A DNA stretch of 36,939 nucleotides, taken from the NCBI RefSeq assembly GCF_004348415.1, contig NZ_SMKI01000011.1, positions 1-36,939 of the forward strand, in the 5' to 3' direction. This stretch comes from Streptomyces hainanensis (GTDB lineage Bacteria > Actinomycetota > Actinomycetes > Streptomycetales > Streptomycetaceae). A program made the translations under genes and the position numbers. The first letter of the stretch is position 1, and every line of letters starts with the position of its first letter. Positions 31,852-36,939 of the stretch are shown one piece after another. The notes under the pieces were generated by a model. The model saw only the letters and a program-made list of their open reading frames with translations. It did no database searches and was not told the origin of the DNA.

Positions 31852-32487
31852 TCAGCTCAGGATGCCCCTGCGATACGCGGTCGCCACCGCCGCGGCGCGG
31901 TCGTTCACGCCCAACTTGCCGTAGAGGTGCGTGAGGTGGGTCTTGACCGTGGCCTCGCTGATGAACAGCTCCCGGGCGATCTCCCGGTTGGCGGTGCCCC
32001 GCGCCACCAGGGCGAGCACCTGCCGTTCCCTGGCGGACAGCGGTTCGTTCCCCGGCGAGCGGACCGCCGAGACCAGCCGGGAGGCCACCGCCGGCGACAG
32101 CACTGTGCGGCCCTTCGCCGCCGCGCGGACCGCCGCGAAGAGCTCGTCGCGCGGCGCGTCCTTCAACAGGTAGCCGGTGGCGCCCGCCTCGATGGCCGGC
32201 AGGGTGTCGGAGTCCGTGTCGTACGTGGTGAGCACCAGCACCCGGGCGCGGGCGCCGCGCCTGGTCAGCTCGGCGATCGCCGCGACCCCGCCGCCGCCCG
32301 GCATCCGCAGGTCCATCAGGACCACGTCCGGGTCGAGTTCGGCGGCCAGCGCCACGGCCGCGACGCCGTCCGCCGCCTCGCCGAGCACCACGAAACCGGG
32401 CTCGGACGCGAACATGCCGCGCAGACCGTCCCGGACGACGGGGTGGTCGTCGGCGATCAGCAGGGAGACGGGGGCGGCTTCAGTCAT
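31852..32487 (-). CDS. NarL/LuxR-type response regulator
   Basis: 211-aa two-component regulator. Receiver domain 1-120: acidic pair DD in LLIADDHPVVRDGL, phosphoacceptor D59 in VVLMDLRMPGG, switch T87/T88 in VLVLTTYD and K109 in GYLLKDAP. C-terminal LuxR HTH (about 148-205): LSARERQVLALVARGTANRE, then LFISEATVKTHLTHLYGKLG. The ATG at 32487 lies inside the last codons of the kinase gene (8-bp overlap), so the pair is translationally coupled. Stop is 10 bp from the convergent smc stop. It is the last gene of the four-gene minus-strand cassette and probably controls the ABC exporter genes at its head. Confidence 0.95.
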   Translation of the reverse strand: MTEAAPVSLLIADDHPVVRDGLRGMFASEPGFVVLGEAADGVAAVALAAELDPDVVLMDLRMPGGGGVAAIAELTRRGARARVLVLTTYDTDSDTLPAIEAGATGYLLKDAPRDELFAAVRAAAKGRTVLSPAVASRLVSAVRSPGNEPLSARERQVLALVARGTANREIARELFISEATVKTHLTHLYGKLGVNDRAAAVATAYRRGILS

Positions 32488-33739
32488 GACTGAGCAAGGG
32501 TACTCGGGCCGACACGGCGGTGCCCTGGCCCACCTCGGACTCCACGGTCAGCGAGCCGGCGACGCGTTCGGCGCGGGCGCGCATGCTGGCGAGCCCGAAT
32601 CCGCCGGCGCCGGTGCGCTCCGGCAGCGCCGCCGGGTCGAAGCCCAGGCCGTCGTCGCGCACGTCCAGCGTGACCTCCTGCCCGAAGAAGGTCAGCGTCA
32701 CGCCGACCCGGGACGGGCGGCCGTGCCTGGCCGCGTTGGACAGCGCCTCCTGGGCTATCCGCAGCAGCGTCGCCGAGACCTCGTGGTGCGGCTCCCGCTC
32801 CCTGCCGGTGAGCGTGAACTCGGCCGGCACCCCCGCCCGGTCCGACCAGTCGTCGACCGTCTTCCGCAGCGCGGCGGGCAGCGGGTCGCTCGCCAGGGCG
32901 ACCGGCGCCAGGTTGGCCACCGAACGGCGGGCCTCGCCCAGGCTGTGCCTGGCCAGCGCCGCCGCCCGGTCCACATGGCCGCGGGCCAGCTCGGGATCCG
33001 GCACCAGGGACACGGCCTGGAGCTGGGTGATGATGCCGATCAGGCCCTGCGCGATGGTGTCGTGGATCTCCGCCGCCAGCCGGCGCCGCTCGTCGGCGAC
33101 CCCCGCCTCCCGCGCCTGCACCAGGAGCTGGGCGTGCAGGGCGGCGTTCTCGTCGAGGGCCTGCTGGAGCGTGGCGTTGGTGCGCTCCAACTCCTTGATG
33201 AGGCTTGCCCTGGCCTCGGCCTGCGCCTGTTCCTTGGCGCCCAGGTGGCTGAACACCGCGACCAGCGACAGGTGCACCCCGAACAGCGCGGCGAACACCG
33301 TCAGGGTCGGCCACGAGTGCAGCTGCGCCGGTCCGCCCAGGTTGGACGACGCCATCACCGCCGCCGTGGCGACGAGACCGGGGCGCACCAGCCGGTCCGG
33401 GAGCACCCGGTCCGCGGTGAAGTAGCCGATGACGGCGTAGACGCCGAAGAACCCGTTGAACCAGGTGAGGGCGAGGGATATCGCCCAGCGCGTGAAGTAG
33501 TACCAGGCGCCGGCGGTGGAGGGCTTGCCCGATCCGCGCTGCCAGCCGAGCTCCAGGGCCACGGCCGCGACGGCCAGCGCCGCCGTGGCGTACCAGCCGG
33601 CCCTGGTCATGCCGAGTTCCTCGCTGGTGGCGCCGGCCAGCACCAGCCCGCACCCGAGCAGGACGTGCGGACCCCACCGGTCGAAGACGGCCCAGCGCCG
33701 CTCGACCTCCGTCCCGTCTGTCATGTGCCCAGTCTGCAT
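32480..33739 (-). CDS. Two-component sensor histidine kinase (NarX/DesK type)
   Basis: 419-aa membrane kinase. Residues about 25-160 contain four to five hydrophobic segments (HVLLGCGLVLAGA, ATAALAVAAVALELG, ALTWFNGFFGVYAVIGYF, TLTVFAALFGVHLSLVAVF) with little extracellular sequence, so it probably senses an intramembrane signal. A coiled coil (about 165-215) leads to the HisKA_3 motif RRRLAAEIHDTIAQGLIG, phosphoacceptor His near 226. The ATPase domain has NAARHGRP-type N-box, VRDDGLGFDPAALP and GGFGLASMRARAERVAGSL. ATG 33739 has GGGGGA upstream; ATG 33724 is the alternative. It follows the permease by 25 bp and overlaps the response regulator. Confidence 0.94.
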   Translation of the reverse strand: MQTGHMTDGTEVERRWAVFDRWGPHVLLGCGLVLAGATSEELGMTRAGWYATAALAVAAVALELGWQRGSGKPSTAGAWYYFTRWAISLALTWFNGFFGVYAVIGYFTADRVLPDRLVRPGLVATAAVMASSNLGGPAQLHSWPTLTVFAALFGVHLSLVAVFSHLGAKEQAQAEARASLIKELERTNATLQQALDENAALHAQLLVQAREAGVADERRRLAAEIHDTIAQGLIGIITQLQAVSLVPDPELARGHVDRAAALARHSLGEARRSVANLAPVALASDPLPAALRKTVDDWSDRAGVPAEFTLTGREREPHHEVSATLLRIAQEALSNAARHGRPSRVGVTLTFFGQEVTLDVRDDGLGFDPAALPERTGAGGFGLASMRARAERVAGSLTVESEVGQGTAVSARVPLLSHD

Positions 33740-33764
33740 CGACCGTCCCCCTTCGCCGGCACGC

Positions 33765-34526
33765 TCACTCCCAGCGGAACCAGCGGACGGACGCCGCCGT
33801 GAGCACGACCGTCCACAGCGTGAGCACGCCGAGGTGCGACCAGCCGGGCCAGTCGCCGCCGGCGGCCTGGCCGAGGGCCAGGGACGCCGCCCCGAACGGG
33901 GTCAGCTCCACGATCCGGGCCAGCACGTCGGGCATCGCCTGGACCGGCAGCCAGAGTCCGGCGCAGAACATCATCGGGAACGTCACGGACGTGCCGATCG
34001 CGTTGGCGGCCTTGGTGGTGCGGGCGAGCGCCGTGGCCAGGGTGCCGAGGGCGAGGGCGGCGGCGACCGAGAGCAGCAGCGCGAGCCCGTAGCCGAACGC
34101 CTGCCGGGGCAGCGCGACGTCGAACACCAGCCGGCCGGCGGCCAACGAGAACAGCGCGGAGCCGAGCGCGGCCGCGCCGTGCAGGCCCATCTGCGCGCCG
34201 AGCAGCGCGGACGGCGGGATCGGCGTCGTCGACATCCGGCGCAGCACGCCGTGCTCGCGGTAACCGGCGACGACCGCAGGCATGCCCTGGATACCCGCCA
34301 TGATCAGGGCGAGCAGCACCACGACGGGGACGTACACGTCGATGGTGCGGAGGCCGTCGAGATCGTCGTTGGCCTCGCGGAACGACGGGATGGCGCCGAG
34401 GATCCCCAGGAGCAGGGTGGGGAACAGCACCACCCAGAACAGGGTGGCGGGCTCCCGTCGGAAGAGGCGGGCCTCGGCCCGCAGCACGGCGGTGGTGGCC
34501 CGCGGCGACAGGGCGGCGGTGCTCAT
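33765..34526 (-). CDS. ABC-2 type transporter permease
   Basis: 253-aa membrane subunit of a DrrB-like exporter. Six hydrophobic segments are visible, beginning ATLFWVVLFPTLLLGILGAI (about 26-46), then VYVPVVVLLALIMAGIQG, LGSALFSLAAGRLVF, YGLALLLSVAAALALGTLA, FPMMFCAGLWLPVQAM and GVLTLWTVVLTAASV near the end. The ABC-2 signature region REHGVLRRMSTTPIPPSALL lies between segments 2 and 3. The ATG at 34526 overlaps the stop of the ATPase gene as ATGA. The exported compound is unknown; relatives export drugs, antibiotics or lipids. Confidence 0.93.
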   Translation of the reverse strand: MSTAALSPRATTAVLRAEARLFRREPATLFWVVLFPTLLLGILGAIPSFREANDDLDGLRTIDVYVPVVVLLALIMAGIQGMPAVVAGYREHGVLRRMSTTPIPPSALLGAQMGLHGAAALGSALFSLAAGRLVFDVALPRQAFGYGLALLLSVAAALALGTLATALARTTKAANAIGTSVTFPMMFCAGLWLPVQAMPDVLARIVELTPFGAASLALGQAAGGDWPGWSHLGVLTLWTVVLTAASVRWFRWE

Positions 34527-35425
34527 CGGTCGGCTCCCGTGAGGTCGAGGAAGGCGTCGTTCAGGGTGGCGTCGGAGACGCGGAGCTGGTGGGCCGTGAT
34601 GTGACCGCGGGCCAGCAGGGTGATGACGGCGTCGACCGTCCCGTCCGTGCCGGCGAGCGTGACCCGGCCGTCCTTCCAGGCGATGGACGCCACGCCGGGC
34701 AGCGCGGCGAGCCGGCTCTCGTCGAGCGGCGCCGAGGGCGTGAAGCTGATCACGGTGGCGCCGGCCGACCGGCCGACCAGGCCCGCCGGGGTGTCGAGCG
34801 CGGCGACCCGGCCCTGGTCGATGACGGCGATCCGGTCGCAGAGGCGTTGGGCCTCCTCCATGAAGTGCGTGACCAGGAGGACGGTGACGCCACTGTCCCT
34901 GACGTCCTCGATCAGCTCCCAGGTGGTGCGGCGGGCGTGTGGGTCGAGGCCGGTGGTCAGCTCGTCGAGGACGACGATCCCGGGCCGCCCGACCAGGGCG
35001 AGCGCGATGAACAGGCGTTGCTTCTGGCCGCCGCTCAGCCGGGCGAAACGGGTGTCGAGCCGGCCGCTCAGACCGAGGCGCTCGGCCAGCGGGCGCCAGT
35101 CGGCGGGGTTCGGATAGCAGGCGGCGTACAGTTCCAGCGCCTCGCGCACGGTGAGCTTCGCCTGCAACCGGCTCTCCTGGAGCTGCGCCCCGAGGACCAG
35201 GGCCAGCTTCCCGTGGTCGGCGACCGGGTCGAGGCCGGCGACCCGCACCCGGCCCGCGTCCGGCACCCGAAGGCCCTCGACGCACTCGACGGTGGTGGTC
35301 TTGCCCGCGCCGTTGGGGCCGAGGATGCCGAAGATCTCGCCCTCCTCGACGGCGAACGAGACGCCGTCGACCACGGTGCGGCCGCCATAGGACTTGCGTA
35401 GTTCGCTGACTTCGATGACCGACAT
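34523..35425 (-). CDS. ABC transporter ATP-binding protein (DrrA-like)
   Basis: 300-aa nucleotide-binding subunit. Walker A GPNGAGKTT (36-44), Q-loop in LGAQLQESRL, signature LSGGQKQR (130-137), Walker B IVVLDELTTGLDP (D154, E155, with Leu in place of the usual Pro, a variant I recall in actinomycete DrrA-type proteins) and H-loop LLVTHFMEEAQ. A C-terminal extension of about 80 aa is typical of drug-export ATPases. The ATG at 35425 has GGGAGG upstream. It is the first gene of the cassette ATPase-permease-kinase-regulator. A perfect 24-bp palindrome lies 56 bp upstream. Confidence 0.95.
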   Translation of the reverse strand: MSVIEVSELRKSYGGRTVVDGVSFAVEEGEIFGILGPNGAGKTTTVECVEGLRVPDAGRVRVAGLDPVADHGKLALVLGAQLQESRLQAKLTVREALELYAACYPNPADWRPLAERLGLSGRLDTRFARLSGGQKQRLFIALALVGRPGIVVLDELTTGLDPHARRTTWELIEDVRDSGVTVLLVTHFMEEAQRLCDRIAVIDQGRVAALDTPAGLVGRSAGATVISFTPSAPLDESRLAALPGVASIAWKDGRVTLAGTDGTVDAVITLLARGHITAHQLRVSDATLNDAFLDLTGADR

Positions 35426-35480
35426 GCCGCCAGCCTCCCGTTCGGACCGGGCCCGGGACATCGGCCGTCGAGCTGGAGGT

Positions 35481-35504
35481 CGGGTCAACCGATCGGTTGA
35501 CCCG
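35481..35504. promoter_or_regulatory. Perfect 24-bp palindrome upstream of the ABC cassette
   Basis: CGGGTCAACCGA (35481-35492) and its exact complement TCGGTTGACCCG (35493-35504). It contains a -35-like TTGACC on each strand. The shape (perfect, no spacer) is common for TetR-family operators. It lies between divergent cassette and ftsY. No TetR gene is in the window. Confidence 0.65.
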
Positions 35505-35618
35505 CGACTACGACCTCGGCCCCCGTCCGGGCGACCCCACCAGGCGCCGGGCGGGAGTTGGGCGGAAGCGGGGGAGATGGGGCGACCCGTCCCCCGTGGG
35601 TGGAACACGTCGGCGATA

Positions 35619-35673
35619 CTTGAGGGCGCCCGGGGCCCGGTGGGCCGAGAACCCGGGCCCGCCGCTCCTCAAG
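35619..35673 (+). other. Nested hairpin in the ftsY leader
   Basis: Outer stem CTTGAGG (35619-35625) with CCTCAAG (35667-35673), inner stem GGGCCCGG (35633-35640) with CCGGGCCC (35653-35660). It ends 18 nt before the ftsY ATG and just before its AAGGGA ribosome site, so it could influence translation or act as a transcription barrier. Confidence 0.45.
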
Positions 35674-35691
35674 GCACCACCAAGGGAACCG

Positions 35692-36918
35692 ATGGACATT
35701 GTCATCCTCGTCGTAGTCATCGCCGTGGTCGCCGTCGCCGCGATCAGCGGGCTCGTCGTCGCGCTCCGCGGGAAGCAGGCCGGGAAGCAGGTGCCGCCCA
35801 GCCCGCCCGCCGACGACGAGACGGCCACCAGGACCGCGCCCCCGGCCGAACCGCACGTCGGTGACGAGGCCGCGCCGCCGGCCGAGGAGGAACGCCGTCG
35901 CACCATCGAGGACGTGACACTGCCGGCCGACGAGGCCGCGGCGGCCGAGGCCGAGGCGCCGCCGGTGCCGGTCGAGGTGCCCGAGCCGACCGCCGGCCGG
36001 CTGGTACGGCTGCGGGCCAGGCTCGCCCGCTCGCAGAACTCGCTGGGCCGCGGGCTGCTCACCCTGCTCTCCCGGGAGCGGCTCGACGACGACACCTGGG
36101 ACGAGATCGAGGACACCCTGATCACCGCCGACGTGGGCGTCGGGCCGACGCAGGAACTCGTCGGCCGGCTGCGCGAACGGGTCCGGGTGCTGGGCACCAG
36201 GACGCCCGACGAACTGCGGGCACTGCTGCGCGAGGAGCTGCTCGCCCTGATCGGCACCGACCTCGACCGCGTGGTGCACACCGAGGGCGGGATCTCCGAG
36301 ACCGGCGAGGAGCGGCCGGCCGTGGTGCTGGTGGTCGGCGTCAACGGCACCGGCAAGACCACCACCACGGGCAAGCTCGCCCGGGTGCTGGTCGCGGACG
36401 GCAAGTCCGTGGTGCTCGGCGCGGCCGACACCTTCCGGGCCGCCGCCGCCGACCAGCTCCAGACCTGGGGCCAGCGGGTCGGCGCCCGCACGGTCCGCGG
36501 CCCGGAGGGCGGCGACCCGGCCTCGGTGGCCTTCGACGCCGTCCGCGAGGGCATCACCGAGGGCGCGGACGTGGTGCTGGTCGACACCGCCGGCCGGCTG
36601 CACACCAAGACCGGCCTGATGGACGAACTCGGCAAGGTCAAGCGGGTGGTGGAGAAGCAGGGCCCGGTCAACGAGGTGCTGCTGGTCCTCGACGCGACCA
36701 CCGGCCAGAACGGCCTGGTCCAGGCGCGGGTCTTCTCGGAGGTCGTGGACGTCACGGGCATCGCGCTCACCAAGCTGGACGGCACGGCCAAGGGCGGCAT
36801 CGTGGTCGCGGTGCAGCGGGAGTTGGGCGTGCCGGTCAAGCTGGTCGGGCTCGGCGAGGGGCCGGACGACCTGGCGCCGTTCGACGCGGAGGCGTTCGTC
36901 GACGCCCTGCTCGACTGA
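35692..36918 (+). CDS. ftsY: Signal recognition particle receptor FtsY
   Basis: 408-aa SRP-GTPase that docks SRP-ribosome complexes at the membrane. The N-terminus MDIVILVVVIAVVAVAAISG is a transmembrane segment (1-25), typical of actinomycete FtsY. An acidic, proline-rich A domain (about 30-100) follows, then the N domain (LRARLARSQNSLGRGLLTL) and G domain with GVNGTGKTTTTGKLA (about 216-230), DTFRAAAADQL, the G3 DTAGRLHT, TKLDGTAKGG and the closing GEGPDDLAPFDAEAFVDALL. Full length. ATG at 35692 with AAGGGA upstream. It follows smc in the same orientation but is separated from it by the minus-strand cassette. Confidence 0.97.
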   Translation: MDIVILVVVIAVVAVAAISGLVVALRGKQAGKQVPPSPPADDETATRTAPPAEPHVGDEAAPPAEEERRRTIEDVTLPADEAAAAEAEAPPVPVEVPEPTAGRLVRLRARLARSQNSLGRGLLTLLSRERLDDDTWDEIEDTLITADVGVGPTQELVGRLRERVRVLGTRTPDELRALLREELLALIGTDLDRVVHTEGGISETGEERPAVVLVVGVNGTGKTTTTGKLARVLVADGKSVVLGAADTFRAAAADQLQTWGQRVGARTVRGPEGGDPASVAFDAVREGITEGADVVLVDTAGRLHTKTGLMDELGKVKRVVEKQGPVNEVLLVLDATTGQNGLVQARVFSEVVDVTGIALTKLDGTAKGGIVVAVQRELGVPVKLVGLGEGPDDLAPFDAEAFVDALLD

Positions 36919-36939
36919 ACCGGGGATTTCCCCCCACCC

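Noticed and set aside
1-36939. CRISPR arrays, insertion sequences, prophage or toxin-antitoxin genes
   Set aside because: No regularly spaced repeats, transposase, integrase or phage genes were seen on either strand. Nearly all the sequence is accounted for by conserved core genes.

Overview
The window is a very GC-rich piece of actinomycete chromosome, most probably from Streptomyces or a close relative. Third codon positions are almost all G or C and GTG starts are common. The gene order (conservon gene, gltX, ndgR-leuCD, hupS, cofC-plsC-gpsA-ddl, thiL-thiD, DAK-recG, rsmD-coaD, DUF177-rpmF-rnc-mutM, acylphosphatase, smc, ftsY) is the conserved Streptomyces core order as I remember it around SCO5541-SCO5580 of S. 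coelicolor. Almost everything is housekeeping. There is no phage, IS element, CRISPR array or biosynthetic cluster.

Layout. 1-3270: the 3' end of a conservon GTPase-like gene (cvnD), a fumarylacetoacetate-hydrolase-family enzyme, glutamyl-tRNA synthetase, then a tRNA operon (Gln-CUG and two identical Glu-CUC) with its own promoter and terminator. 3280-4505: a divergent MerR regulator / DUF4188 pair sharing a perfect 9-4-9 palindrome. 4520-7550: the IclR regulator ndgR divergent from leuCD, with a near-perfect 21-bp palindrome in the shared promoter region and a strong terminator after leuD. 7620-8900: a small conserved protein, the HU-H1 nucleoid protein HupS, and a small OB-like protein. 8871-12702: cofC on the minus strand, then plsC-gpsA-ddl. 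13011-15728: DUF3515 lipoprotein and a stand-alone Lrp/AsnC ligand domain (minus), then thiL-thiD. 15784-22354: DAK/FakA-like protein, recG, two conserved hypotheticals, rsmD and coaD. 22430-26188: DivIVA-like coiled-coil protein, then DUF177-rpmF-rnc-mutM. 26205-28058: secreted CAP-domain protein (minus), acylphosphatase, and a 68-aa coiled-coil protein behind a long structured leader. 28282-36918: smc and ftsY, separated by a minus-strand four-gene ABC exporter / two-component cassette.

Themes. Translation (gltX with its tRNA substrates, rpmF, rsmD, rnc), chromosome and envelope maintenance (hupS, smc, recG, mutM, DivIVA-like, ddl, plsC/gpsA, ftsY) and cofactors (thiL, thiD, cofC, coaD, leuCD) dominate. 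The accessory parts are the MerR/DUF4188 pair and the ABC/two-component cassette, which has a perfect 24-bp palindrome upstream but no adjacent TetR gene.

Points for a second look: the regulatory palindromes; a run of genes whose starts lie 6-9 nt after a -10-like hexamer with no Shine-Dalgarno (candidate leaderless mRNAs); a DUF177 gene with no ATG/GTG/TTG at the conserved N-terminus; the absence of rpmB between thiD and the DAK gene; and an orphan tRNA-like T-arm in the leader of the 68-aa gene. All comparisons with other genomes are from memory.
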